From Burkholderia diffusa (GTDB lineage Bacteria > Pseudomonadota > Gammaproteobacteria > Burkholderiales > Burkholderiaceae): a stretch of 64,000 nt of DNA. The position numbers and the translations under genes are program-made. The notes under the pieces were generated by a model. The model did no database searches, was not told where the DNA came from, and was given only the letters and a program-made list of their open reading frames with translations. Location of the stretch: NCBI RefSeq assembly GCF_902499115.1, contig NZ_CABVPN010000010.1, positions 62,001-126,000 on the forward strand. The letters are read 5' to 3'. Below, piece after piece: positions 50,817 to 59,477 of this stretch (position 1 is the first letter of the stretch; each line of letters opens with the position of its first letter).

Positions 50817-53210
50817 ATGACCATTCGTCATCGCATTACGCTGCTAGTCGTCCTGACGTTTTTTGCGCTGTCCGCGATCGGCGTGTACGCCGTGTACCAG
50901 ACACGCAAGAGCGCGTCCGAGGTGCGTCAGGTGACCCAGGGAATCGTGCCGAGCGCGCTCGCGTCGGCGGATCTCGTCGCCGACGTGAAGAACATCCAGA
51001 TCGCAACGATGACGCTGGTGTATGCGCCCGACGCGAACACCGCCGCGCAGGCGGGCGACGAGCTGAAGGCGAAGCAGGCCGCGCTGCGCGCGGCGCTCGA
51101 CGCGCAGGCGAAATCGGCGGTCGGGCAGGCGCAGCAAGGGCTCGTCGAGCAGGCCAAGGACAGCGCGGCGAACTACTTCGCGGCGATCGGCGACACCGTG
51201 AAGATGAAAGCCGACGGCAAGCCCGAGATGGCGCAGGCGTACCTGTTCGCGAACGTCGCGCAGTATCGCGACGAGCTCGAAAGCATCGTCGACACGCTGC
51301 GCGTCGAGAAGAACCGGCAGAAGGACGACGCGATCCGCGCGCTGAACGGCATGCTGTCGACGACGGCGACCGCGATCGCGGGCGTCGCGGGCACGGTGGT
51401 CGTGCTGCTGACCGCGCTCGGCTTCGTGCTGTATCGCCAGATCACGCGCCCGCTGATCGGGATGCAGACGGCGATGAGCGAGATCGCGACGAGCCAGGAC
51501 TTCACGCGGCGCGTGCCGGTGGGCCGGATGGACGAGATTGGTCATTCGATCGTCGCGTTCAACGGGATGATCGAGAAGATCCAGGAGAACGCCGCGCAAC
51601 TGAAGCAGAAGACGGCCGACATTCAGGCGATGCTGCAGAACATGCAGCAAGGGATCCTGACCGTCGTCGAAGGCGGCGTCGTGCATGCGGAGTATTCGGC
51701 TTACCTCGAGACCATCTTCGAGACGAGCGACATCGCCGGCCGCGACCTGATGGCGCTCGTGTTCGACGATTCGAGCATCGGCTCGGACGCGCGTTCGCAG
51801 GTCGACGCGGCCGTGCATGCGTGCCTCGGCGAGGACAGCATGAACTTCGCGTTCAATGAGCACCTGCTCGTCAACGAAGTCGCGAAGCGGATGCCGGACG
51901 GCCGCGAGAAATGGCTCGACCTGAGCTGGTCGGCGATCACCGACGAGACCGACACGGTCGTGCGGCTGATGCTGTGCGTGCGCGACGTGACCGAGATCCG
52001 CGAGCTGACCGCGCAGGCCGGCGAGCAGCAGCGCCGGCTCGAGATGATCGGCGAGATTTTGTCGATCAGCCAGGACAAGTTCCACGACTTCGTGCACAGC
52101 GCGAAGGGTTTCCTCAGCGAGAACGAGCGGATGATCCGCCAGCACGAACGCGCGGATCACTCGATCGTCGCCGCGCTGTTCCGCAACATGCACACGATCA
52201 AGGGCAATGCGCGCACGTACAGCCTGCAGCATCTGACCAACATCGTGCATGAGGCGGAGCAGGCGTACGAATCGCTGCGCCACGCGGACGGCGGCCCCGA
52301 GTGGAACCGCGATGCGCTGATGGACGATCTGGCCCGCGTGCGCCAGGCGGTCGAGCACTACGCGACGATCAACGCGGTCACGCTCGGCCGCCATGGCGAA
52401 GCGGCGCAGCACGGCGGTGCCGACTACCTGATGGTCGAGCGCGCGCACATCAGCGAGAGCCTGCGCATGCTCGACGGTGCCGATCCGGCGAACACAAGCG
52501 ACTGGCACGCGGCGCGCGATTCGGTGCGCCGCCTGCTGAGCCAGTTCGGCACGCAGGGCATCGGCGATGCGCTGGGCGGCGTGATCGAATCGCTGCCGTC
52601 GCTCGCGGCCGAACTCGGCAAGCCGGCGCCCGTCGTGCATATCGACAGCAACGGCCATCGCGTGCGCAGCGAGATCGGCGCGACGCTGAAGAACGTGTTC
52701 ATGCATCTGCTGCGCAACGCGATCGACCACGGGATCGAAACGTCGGAAGAGCGGCGCGCCGCCGGCAAGGCGCCGGCCGGCAAGATCGACATCGCGGTCG
52801 ATGTCGAGAATGACACGTTGCGTTTCGTGCTCGGCGACGACGGCCGCGGCCTCGCGCTCGACCGGATTCGCGGGATCGCGCGCGAGCGCGGCTGGTTCGA
52901 CGCCGGCGCCGAAGCCGCGCTGACCGATGAGGCGGTGGCGGAGCTGATCTTCCGTCCGGGGTTCTCGACCGCGCGTGCGGTGACCGAAGTGTCGGGGCGC
53001 GGCGTCGGGATGGACGCGGTGCGCAACTTCCTGAAGCGCGACGGCGGCGACATTGCGCTGCGCTTCACCGACGATCGCACGGGCTCGCCGTATCGCGCGT
53101 TCGAGACGATCGTGTCGCTGCCGGCGCGTTTCGCGGCGGACGGTGGTGCGGTGCAGGACGTGGGGCAGCCGGCCCGCGCCCGCATCGCGAACGTCGACGC
53201 ACCGGAGTGA
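50817..53210 (+). CDS. Membrane CheA-like histidine kinase (HAMP-PAS-HPt-HATPase)
   Basis: 797 aa. TM1 is at about 7-27 and a helical periplasmic domain at 28-185. TM2 is at about 188-210 (IAGVAGTVVVLLTALGFVLY), followed by HAMP at about 212-265 and a PAS-like domain at about 275-395. An HPt domain has its phospho-His in NMHTIKGNART (H459), then comes a CheA-type HATPase: N-box HLLRNAIDHGIE near 630, GDDGRG near 674 and EVSGRGVGMDAV near 725. It ends soon after the HATPase, so the CheW-like P5 domain is absent, as is a separate P2. It looks like a chemoreceptor and CheA merged into one sensor. ATG at 50817; the stop overlaps the next start (GTGA). Confidence 0.85.
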   Translation: MTIRHRITLLVVLTFFALSAIGVYAVYQTRKSASEVRQVTQGIVPSALASADLVADVKNIQIATMTLVYAPDANTAAQAGDELKAKQAALRAALDAQAKSAVGQAQQGLVEQAKDSAANYFAAIGDTVKMKADGKPEMAQAYLFANVAQYRDELESIVDTLRVEKNRQKDDAIRALNGMLSTTATAIAGVAGTVVVLLTALGFVLYRQITRPLIGMQTAMSEIATSQDFTRRVPVGRMDEIGHSIVAFNGMIEKIQENAAQLKQKTADIQAMLQNMQQGILTVVEGGVVHAEYSAYLETIFETSDIAGRDLMALVFDDSSIGSDARSQVDAAVHACLGEDSMNFAFNEHLLVNEVAKRMPDGREKWLDLSWSAITDETDTVVRLMLCVRDVTEIRELTAQAGEQQRRLEMIGEILSISQDKFHDFVHSAKGFLSENERMIRQHERADHSIVAALFRNMHTIKGNARTYSLQHLTNIVHEAEQAYESLRHADGGPEWNRDALMDDLARVRQAVEHYATINAVTLGRHGEAAQHGGADYLMVERAHISESLRMLDGADPANTSDWHAARDSVRRLLSQFGTQGIGDALGGVIESLPSLAAELGKPAPVVHIDSNGHRVRSEIGATLKNVFMHLLRNAIDHGIETSEERRAAGKAPAGKIDIAVDVENDTLRFVLGDDGRGLALDRIRGIARERGWFDAGAEAALTDEAVAELIFRPGFSTARAVTEVSGRGVGMDAVRNFLKRDGGDIALRFTDDRTGSPYRAFETIVSLPARFAADGGAVQDVGQPARARIANVDAPE

Positions 53211-53953
53211 TCGTGCAAGCGTGGATGATTCCGGTCGGCGCCGCGCTGGCGGGCGGCCTGGCCGCCGCGGTGATCGCCGCGATCGTGGGCCGCATTGCGC
53301 GCGCGCGGCTCGTTGCCGCGATGACGCGCGAAGCGGACGCATTGCGCGATGCGCTCGGCGCAGCCGACGCGCGTGCCGTTGAAGCACTTGCGGCGCATGC
53401 CGAGGCGGCCGACGCATGGGCACGCCGCGAGGCGGAGCTCGAGCAAACGCTGGCGCGCGAGGCGGCCGGCGCCGGCGAGCAGCGCGACGCGCTCCAGGCG
53501 CTCGCGGCCGAGCGCGCCGCACTGTCGCAGCATGCGACGAAACTCGCCGACGAAGCCGCGCGACTGCGCGGGCTGGCCGGCACGTTCGAGCGCTGGCACG
53601 AGCAGATGATCTCGCTGACCACGCAGAACCAGGACATGCGGGCGAAGAACCAGGAGCTGTCGTCGATCGTCGCGCACGTGTCGATCGTGTCGCTGAACGC
53701 GTCGATCGAGGCCGCGCGCGCCGGTGCGGCAGGGCGCGGCTTCTCGATCGTGGCGAGCGAGGTGCGCGGGCTCGCCGCGCGTTCGCAGCAATTGTCGAAC
53801 AGCTATCGCGACAGCCTGAATCGCAACGATCTCGTGACGGCCGCGACGTTCCAGGACATCCAGGCCGGCGGCAAGATGATCACGGCCGCGCTCGCGACGC
53901 TCGAGACGCTGGCCGGGCAGTTGCACGCGCGGATCGAAGGAGAGGCGGCGTGA
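53207..53953 (+). CDS. One-TM MCP-like signalling protein
   Basis: 248 aa. A single N-terminal TM (about residues 8-29) has almost no outside part. A long Ala/Glu/Arg coiled coil (about 35-150) follows, then a chemoreceptor hairpin tip (LNASIEAARAGAAGRGFSIVASEVRGLA, about 162-190), after which the protein ends within about 50 residues. It lacks a ligand domain, HAMP, most of the returning helix and obvious methylation sites. The start may be GTG 53207 (overlapping the kinase stop), GTG 53213 or ATG 53225. It probably bridges the kinase to partners or clusters it. Its stop again overlaps the next start as GTGA. Confidence 0.75.
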   Translation: MIVQAWMIPVGAALAGGLAAAVIAAIVGRIARARLVAAMTREADALRDALGAADARAVEALAAHAEAADAWARREAELEQTLAREAAGAGEQRDALQALAAERAALSQHATKLADEAARLRGLAGTFERWHEQMISLTTQNQDMRAKNQELSSIVAHVSIVSLNASIEAARAGAAGRGFSIVASEVRGLAARSQQLSNSYRDSLNRNDLVTAATFQDIQAGGKMITAALATLETLAGQLHARIEGEAA

Positions 53954-54534
53954 TCAGTGCGCAGGCCCGGGCCGGCTTCGAACGGATCTTCTTCGACGCG
54001 GCGCGCACGCGGCTCGCGTCCGGCGGTGCGTGCGAGATGCGGCCGGCCGCCGGCGATGCGCACGACGCGTCGCACGATCCGTCGCGCGCGAGGTCGCGGG
54101 CGACGCCGAAGCTCGCCGAACACGTCGTCGTACTGACGATCTCGGCGCTGCACTTCCGGCTGCTGCTCGCCCTGCGCTTTCGCGACGACGATCCGACGCG
54201 CCGCCATTTCGCCGCGGCAGCGTCGGGCGCGAGCACGCAGCGGCCGCTGCCCGAAGCGTTCATGGAAGTCGCGAACCTGTGCTGCGGCGCGATCAACCAG
54301 GCGCTGACCGCACCGTTCCCCGATCTCGGGATGTCGACGCCTTACCTGCTGAGCGGCGCGAGCGTCGATTACCTGCCGGCGCTGAACCCCGATCACGTGG
54401 CCGCATACGACGTGACGCTCGACGGCGACGTGCGGATCGGCGCGACGCTGTGCGTGTGCGCGAACGCGCCGGTCGATTTCCACGTGCCGGAAGCGGCGAG
54501 CGTGGACACGGGCGGCGAGCTCGAACTGTTTTGA
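53950..54534 (+). CDS. CheX-like protein 1
   Basis: 194 aa. It resembles CheX/CheC-type CheY phosphatases in the MEVANLCCGAINQALTAPFPDLGMSTPYLLSG segment (about residues 108-139), a form of the family's helix with N/E residues, followed by a strand pair DVTLDGDVRIGATLCV. The N-terminal 50 residues are low complexity. It ends in GELELF, the same six residues that end the next protein. GTG start overlapping the MCP-like stop. Expected role: dephosphorylating CheY-P or a structural partner; catalytic residues are not certain. Confidence 0.65.
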   Translation: MISAQARAGFERIFFDAARTRLASGGACEMRPAAGDAHDASHDPSRARSRATPKLAEHVVVLTISALHFRLLLALRFRDDDPTRRHFAAAASGASTQRPLPEAFMEVANLCCGAINQALTAPFPDLGMSTPYLLSGASVDYLPALNPDHVAAYDVTLDGDVRIGATLCVCANAPVDFHVPEAASVDTGGELELF

Positions 54535-54556
54535 CCGATTCAGAGGATTTCGCGAG

Positions 54557-55525
54557 ATGACCGTAGACCAACCCGTCAGCAAGGTGCTCGTGCTCGACGA
54601 CAGCCGCGCGCATGCGGCGACGATCAAGCGCTTCTGCGACGAGCACAACCTGATCGGCCTGACCGTGCGGCGCAACCGGCTGCTCAAGGTGCTGCGCTCG
54701 AACATCGATCTCGGCGCGATCCTGCTTGCCGAGGACTACGGCGGCTCGCCGGCCGAGAGCGCGATCATCGCGACGCAGATCGATGCGCTGCGGCCCGAGC
54801 TGCCGATCATCCTGCGCCGCATGTCGGATGCAGCGGACGCGTCGCGCGACGGGCTGCCCGATGCCCTCGCGCGCGTTGCGTGCGCGGCCTACGTCGCCGA
54901 CGACCTGACACCGCTCAAGCGTGCGATCGACGAATACCTGTTCGGACGCGACTACCCGAATGCGCTCGTGCGCGGCATCGCGGAGATCACGGAGGCGCGG
55001 CTCGACAGCCTGTTCCCGGGCATGACGATCGAGTGCGACAGGCCGTGCATCGTGCGCGACCAGATCATCTTCGGCGAGGTGTTCAGCCTGATCGCGCTGG
55101 AAAGCGCGTGGTGCCGCGGCTACATGCTGCTGCAGACGAGCGAGCAGCCGCTGCTCGACATGATCGGCGGCACTCGCGACGACGGCCGGGCACCCGATTT
55201 CCGCGACGTGAACAGCGTGCTCGGCGAGTTGACCAATCTCGTGTGGGGCGCGTTCAAGAACCGCTATCTCGGCGACGCGGAGGCGCTCGCGCGCCATCCG
55301 GTGCAGGTGCCGCTCGTCGTCAATCACAAGCAGAAGTTCATCTCGTTCGGCGGCGACTGTCCGCAACTCTGCTTCAAGTACCGGATGACCGATCCCGCCT
55401 CGGGGCGGTCGGTGCGGCTCGACCAGCGCTTCGTGTTCAGCCTGAGCTGGTCGCCGGAGGATTTCCGCGAATTGGTGCAGGACGTCGGGCCGATGGTCGA
55501 ATCGGGCGAACTCGAACTGTTTTGA
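54557..55525 (+). CDS. Degenerate receiver fused to a CheX-like domain
   Basis: 322 aa. The N-terminal part (about residues 8-128) has a receiver fold with D14/D15. The acceptor position reads ILLAEDYGG (Ala where Asp is expected, A58, with E59 and D60 after it), the switch Thr is Arg (R87) and the Lys is Ala (A114), so it is probably not phosphorylated normally. The C-terminal part (about 132-322) is CheX-like, with DVNSVLGELTNLVWGAFKNRYL and a final SGELELF. It lies 22 bp after the first CheX-like gene and 41 bp before cheY. It may be a constant or ligand-bound decoy that positions CheX activity. Confidence 0.7.
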   Translation: MTVDQPVSKVLVLDDSRAHAATIKRFCDEHNLIGLTVRRNRLLKVLRSNIDLGAILLAEDYGGSPAESAIIATQIDALRPELPIILRRMSDAADASRDGLPDALARVACAAYVADDLTPLKRAIDEYLFGRDYPNALVRGIAEITEARLDSLFPGMTIECDRPCIVRDQIIFGEVFSLIALESAWCRGYMLLQTSEQPLLDMIGGTRDDGRAPDFRDVNSVLGELTNLVWGAFKNRYLGDAEALARHPVQVPLVVNHKQKFISFGGDCPQLCFKYRMTDPASGRSVRLDQRFVFSLSWSPEDFRELVQDVGPMVESGELELF

Positions 55526-55566
55526 ATATCGACTGTTGAAGTCGGCAACAACGAAAGGGAAAGACG

Positions 55567-55932
55567 ATGGCAAAGATTCTGGTGGTCGACGATTCGGGCA
55601 CGGTGCGCGACGAAGTCGCGGGTTTCCTGCGCAATCACGGGCTCGACGTCGCGACGGCGGTGGACGGCAAGGACGGGCTCGCGAAGCTCAAGGCGACGCC
55701 CGGCGTGCGCCTCGTGATCAGCGACGTGAACATGCCGAACATGGACGGCCTGACGATGGTCGAGAAGATCCGCGGCGAACTGGCGAACGCGTCGGTCAAC
55801 ATCGTGATGCTGACGACCGAAAGCAGTCCGGCGATGAAGGAGCGGGGCAAGGCCGCCGGCGTGAAGGGCTGGATCGTGAAGCCGTTCAAGGGCGACGCGG
55901 TACTCGACGCGCTGAAGAAGCTCGCGGGCTGA
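55567..55932 (+). CDS. CheY-type single-domain response regulator
   Basis: 121 aa, a stand-alone receiver with every key residue: D8/D9, phospho-acceptor D53 (ISDVNMPNMDG), T83 (MLTTES) and K105 (IVKPF). It is the evident phosphate target of the kinase at the head of the operon. No output domain, so it must act by protein binding, possibly on the flagellar motor, another enzyme, or the GELELF tails of the two CheX proteins. A GAAAGGGAAAG ribosome site precedes the ATG. It is the last gene of the five-gene operon. Confidence 0.9.
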   Translation: MAKILVVDDSGTVRDEVAGFLRNHGLDVATAVDGKDGLAKLKATPGVRLVISDVNMPNMDGLTMVEKIRGELANASVNIVMLTTESSPAMKERGKAAGVKGWIVKPFKGDAVLDALKKLAG

Positions 55933-56018
55933 GCGCGCACGCGGGCGATGCGTCACCGCTAAGCGGCAATCAACGCGCAGCCGGCGCGGCCTTCGCTTCG
56001 CGGTGAGGCGGCGTGCAA

Positions 56019-56033
56019 GCCGGCTTCGCCGGC
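56019..56033 (+). terminator. Small GC hairpin downstream of cheY
   Basis: GCCGGC-TTC-GCCGGC, 87 bp after the cheY stop, in a GC-rich 232-bp gap before the hydratase gene. No T-tract; weak candidate. Confidence 0.3.
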
Positions 56034-56164
56034 CGGCCGGTCGGCTCCGCTGGACGCCGCGCGCAATGTGGAGGACGATTCGTGATCATGTCGATCGCGA
56101 ATCCGGGCGTGTGCCGCCCGTGCTACCGGTTCGCGCTCGATCGAACCCCGTCGAGCGGAGCATC

Positions 56165-56959
56165 ATGGAATCCCGTCACGAAACACCCGAGCCGATCTTG
56201 TTGCGCGACGTGCGCGACGGCGTCGTCACGCTGCGGCTGAACCGGCCGCAACAGTTCAACGCGTTGTCGGAGGCGATGCTGGCGAGCCTGCAGGACGCGT
56301 TCGATTCGCTGGCTGCCGATCCGCACGTGCGTTGCGTCGTGCTCGCCGCGGCGGGCAAGGCGTTCTGCGCGGGCCACGACCTGCGGCAGATGCGCGCCAG
56401 GCCCGAACTCGATTACTACCGCGCGCTGTTCGCGCAATGCAGCCGCGTGATGCTCGCGATGCGCGCACTGCCGGTGCCGGTGATTGCACGCGTGCACGGC
56501 ATCGCGACGGCCGCCGGCTGCCAGCTCGTCGCCGCGTGCGATCTCGCCGTCGCAGCCGACACCGCGCGCTTCGCGGTATCCGGAATCAACGTGGGGCTGT
56601 TCTGTTCGACGCCTGCCGTCGCATTGAGCCGCAACGTGTCGGCGAAGCGCGCGTTCGACATGCTCGTCACCGGGCGTTTCGTCGATGCGGCGACGGCTGC
56701 TGCCTGGGGGCTCGTCAACGAGGCCGTGCCCGAGGACGCGCTCGACGCGGCCGTCGCGCGCAAGGTCGCGGAGATCGTCAAGAAGAGCCCGGCGGCCGTG
56801 CGTTACGGCAAGCAGATGTTCTACCGGCAGCGCGAACTGCCGCTCGACGACGCGTACGCGTTTGCGGGCGACGTGATGGCGCGCAACATGATGGAAGAGG
56901 ATGCCGGCGAGGGGATCGACGCGTTCCTGGAGAAGCGCGAGCCGGTGTGGCGTTCGTAG
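56165..56959 (+). CDS. Enoyl-CoA hydratase/isomerase family protein
   Basis: A 264-aa crotonase-fold enzyme. It has the CoA-binding AFCAGHDLRQM (about residues 67-77) and the oxyanion region VIARVHGIATAAGCQLVAACDLAVA (about 107-131). The second catalytic acid position (LFCSTPAVALSRNV) lacks the usual Glu pair, so it may be a hydratase-like protein with another reaction. Expected in the cytoplasm on acyl-CoA. GCGGAGC precedes ATG 56165. It stands alone between cheY and the convergent alanine racemase gene. Confidence 0.85.
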   Translation: MESRHETPEPILLRDVRDGVVTLRLNRPQQFNALSEAMLASLQDAFDSLAADPHVRCVVLAAAGKAFCAGHDLRQMRARPELDYYRALFAQCSRVMLAMRALPVPVIARVHGIATAAGCQLVAACDLAVAADTARFAVSGINVGLFCSTPAVALSRNVSAKRAFDMLVTGRFVDAATAAAWGLVNEAVPEDALDAAVARKVAEIVKKSPAAVRYGKQMFYRQRELPLDDAYAFAGDVMARNMMEEDAGEGIDAFLEKREPVWRS

Positions 56960-57052
56960 GCGCACGCCCCGGATGTGCATGTCGAGCGGCGCGCAAGAGC
57001 CGTAGCCAACGCGTTTTTTCCGGCTCGGGTTTCCGGTCCGCCGGAACGCAAA

Positions 57053-57073
57053 CGGGCCGCCCGAGGCGGCCCG
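57053..57073. terminator. Terminator between enoyl-CoA hydratase and alr
   Basis: CGGGCCGCC-CGA-GGCGGCCCG, 9-bp perfect stem. Read from the minus strand it is followed by TTTGCG, so it mainly ends the alr transcript. Confidence 0.7.
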
Positions 57074-57127
57074 CAAGTGAAGCGGCATGCGCTGCGGCGC
57101 GCTAGTGCGCCGCAGCGTCGGCGTCGA

Positions 57128-58249
57128 TCAACGCCCGTGGCTGCCCGTGCGCAGCGCCGGCTGCACCACCGACGCGCCGGGCGGCACGGTCACGACCGGC
57201 ACGCGGAGCGCGAGTGCGCACATCAGCTCGTAGCCGATCGTGCCGCTGGCTTCCGCGACGTCGTCGACCTTCACCTGATCGCCCCACAGCTCGACGCTCG
57301 AGCCGATGCCCGCGTTCGGGCACGGCGTCAGGTCGACGGTCAGCATGTCCATCGACACGCGGCCGACGACGCGCGTCATCACGCCGTCCACCGCGATCGG
57401 CGTGCCGGTCGGCGCGTGGCGCGGATAGCCGTCCGCGTAGCCGCATGCGACGACGCCGATCCGCATCGGCTGGTCTGCCTTGAAGCGACGGCCGTAACCG
57501 ACCGTTTCCTCCGGCGCGATCGTCTGCACACCGATGATCTTGCTCGTCAGCGTCATCGCGGCCATCAGCGGCGTGTCGGCGATGTGCCGCGCCGCGCCGG
57601 TCGGCGACGCGCCGTACAGGATCGTGCCCGGCCGCACCCAGTCGCGATGCGCGCGCGGATGCCAGAGCACGGCCGCCGAATTCGATGTCGAGCGCTCGCC
57701 CGGAATCCCTGCCGTGGCCGCATCGAACTGCTCGAGCTGCCAGTCGACTTCGCCTTCGTCGGCGTTCGCGAAATGCATCATCAGCGTGATCTTGCCGATC
57801 GACGGCGCGGCCGCCGCGCGTTCCCACGCGGCGCGGAATGCGTCGGGCCGGTAGCCGAGGCGGTTCATCCCGGAGTTCATCTTCAGCTGGATGTCGATTG
57901 GCTGCCGCGGCTTCGCGGCAATCAGCAGGTCGAGCTGCGCGTCGCAGTGCACGGCCACCGTCAGCCGGTGGCGATCGGCCAGTTCGACATCGGCCGGCTC
58001 GAAGATCCCTTCGAGCAGCAGCACCGGCTTGTCCCAGCCGAGCTCCCGCACGCGCACGGCTTCGTCGAGATCGAGCAGCGCGATGCCGTCGGCAGCCGCG
58101 AGGCCCGGATAGATCCGCTCGATCCCGTGACCGTATGCGTTGGCCTTGACCACGGCCCACACGCGCGATTGCGCGGCGGTGCGGCGGATGAATTCGAGGT
58201 TGTGGCGAACGGCGTCGGGACGGACATGGGCGACGATGGGACGGGGCAT
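57128..58249 (-). CDS. alr: Alanine racemase
   Basis: A 373-aa PLP enzyme. The PLP lysine is K35 in VVKANAYGHG, the N-terminal TIM-barrel family mark. The C-terminal domain carries ACGYADGYPRHAP and VGRVSMDMLTVDL, the substrate and carbamylated-Lys/Met regions. It interconverts L- and D-alanine for peptidoglycan or D-alanine catabolism. No dadA lies beside it, so the biosynthetic (alr) form is slightly favoured over dadX. It is a single gene, divergent from the MAPEG gene. Confidence 0.94.
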   Translation of the reverse strand: MPRPIVAHVRPDAVRHNLEFIRRTAAQSRVWAVVKANAYGHGIERIYPGLAAADGIALLDLDEAVRVRELGWDKPVLLLEGIFEPADVELADRHRLTVAVHCDAQLDLLIAAKPRQPIDIQLKMNSGMNRLGYRPDAFRAAWERAAAAPSIGKITLMMHFANADEGEVDWQLEQFDAATAGIPGERSTSNSAAVLWHPRAHRDWVRPGTILYGASPTGAARHIADTPLMAAMTLTSKIIGVQTIAPEETVGYGRRFKADQPMRIGVVACGYADGYPRHAPTGTPIAVDGVMTRVVGRVSMDMLTVDLTPCPNAGIGSSVELWGDQVKVDDVAEASGTIGYELMCALALRVPVVTVPPGASVVQPALRTGSHGR

Positions 58250-58552
58250 GGGCGGGCTCGGGTCGAAAGTCGTTCGGCGCGCGCGGCGGCGCGGCGCAGG
58301 TAAGCAGGCTGGCGCGGCAACACGCCGAGCCAGTGTTGAGCGCTATCTTATTGGTGTTCGGCCAGTTTTAATTAACGTTTTTATCGGCGATTTGGTGGAA
58401 ATTGTTGCGTCGGATCCTTGCCGCCACAGCGTTCGGCAGGCTGCCTTGCCGAGACTCCCGTCTAGAAAACCGGTGCGCGAACAGCTCGACGCAATGCTAA
58501 GCTCTGCGCGACCCTGTCATTGATCAATGTAATCATAAAGGAGGAGACTTTG
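58250..58552. other. 303-bp divergent gap alr/MAPEG
   Basis: It contains an A/T-rich block (58340-58400, including TTTTAATTAACG) that is the probable promoter region, and a palindrome near the right end. No other gene is seen. Confidence 0.45.
58518..58529. promoter_or_regulatory. Palindrome CATTGATCAATG before the MAPEG gene
   Basis: A perfect 12-bp palindrome ends 10 bp before the ribosome site AAAGGAGG of the MAPEG gene. It could be an operator or a short RNA hairpin close to the ribosome site. Confidence 0.4.
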
Positions 58553-58924
58553 ATGACGACGTCCCAGATTTGCCTGTTCATCGTGGCGCTGTTGCCGTTC
58601 CCGATGACGTTCCTGGCCAAGGCCCGCAAAGGCTACGACAACCACGCGCCGCGCGAGTACCTGGCGAGGCTCGAAGGCTGGCGCGCGCGGGCGCAGGCCG
58701 CGCACCAGAATGCCTGGGAAGCGCTGGCGCTGTTTACGGCCGCATTGGTCGTCGCATGGCACAACGGCGCGAATGCGCATCACGTCGACCAGCTCGCGAT
58801 GGGGTTCGTCGCGATTCGCGTCGTCTATGCGCTGATGTACCTGCTGAACTGGGCGTCGCTGCGCTCGCTCGTGTGGTTCGCGGGGATGGCCTGCGTCGTC
58901 GCGCTGTTCTTTGCCGCGCCGTGA
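58553..58924 (+). CDS. MAPEG family membrane protein
   Basis: A 123-aa protein with four membrane helices. It has the MAPEG motif in REYLARLEGWRARAQAAHQNAWEALALF (about residues 36-64), where the Arg and Asn/Glu bind glutathione in the eicosanoid/glutathione enzyme family. The bacterial MAPEG proteins of this size have mostly unknown substrates. An ideal AAAGGAGG precedes ATG 58553; an earlier in-frame ATG (58520) is inside the palindrome region and less likely. Confidence 0.83.
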   Translation: MTTSQICLFIVALLPFPMTFLAKARKGYDNHAPREYLARLEGWRARAQAAHQNAWEALALFTAALVVAWHNGANAHHVDQLAMGFVAIRVVYALMYLLNWASLRSLVWFAGMACVVALFFAAP

Positions 58925-58943
58925 CGCGAGGATGAACGGGGGC

Positions 58944-58968
58944 GCCCGCGCGGGCCTGGCGCGCGGGC
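58944..58968 (+). terminator. Hairpin downstream of the MAPEG gene
   Basis: GCCCGCGC-N9-GCGCGGGC, 8-bp stem, 20 bp after the stop codon. No T-tract. Confidence 0.45.
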
Positions 58969-59477
58969 TCGCTTTGCACCGCCCGCGCCGCGCGCGTGAC
59001 TGTCGTTGGATGCGGGCGCAACGATCTTCGCGAGCGGGAACGGCGGGTTAGCCGTCGCGGCGCCTGCGCGCGCTCGAGAAGGAGCCGGTGTCGCTCGCGG
59101 TGCACGCCGTTCGTTGAGCCTCGCCGGCGGTGGCCGGCATCACGATCGCCGCGGTGCCGGGGCGCATGGGGCCTTCCGGTCGCGCCGAATGACCGGGCGT
59201 GCGCCCGTCCGATCATGCGGCGGCGCACACCATCGTTGTCGTCGCGCGCGAGCCGGCACGGCGACACGTCCACCCGCCGCGGTGACGGCGGCGCCACACG
59301 TTCCCCGCTTCCACGCCATTGCCCCCTCGCCGCGCGGCGCAATCCCGCAGCACATTCCCGCCGCAGCTGCCGCACGCCCGTCCGCGCACACCTTTCCTCC
59401 GATCAATTCCGTCCGTCCGGTTCGGGTTTCTCTCAACGCATTTTTCTGTTGAGTATTTTTTTGTTGTCGTAGTATCC

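Noticed and set aside
58996..59472. Several overlapping frames of about 120-160 codons
   Set aside because: All are Arg/Ala-rich in GC-only sequence, without ribosome sites, and compete with each other in every frame.
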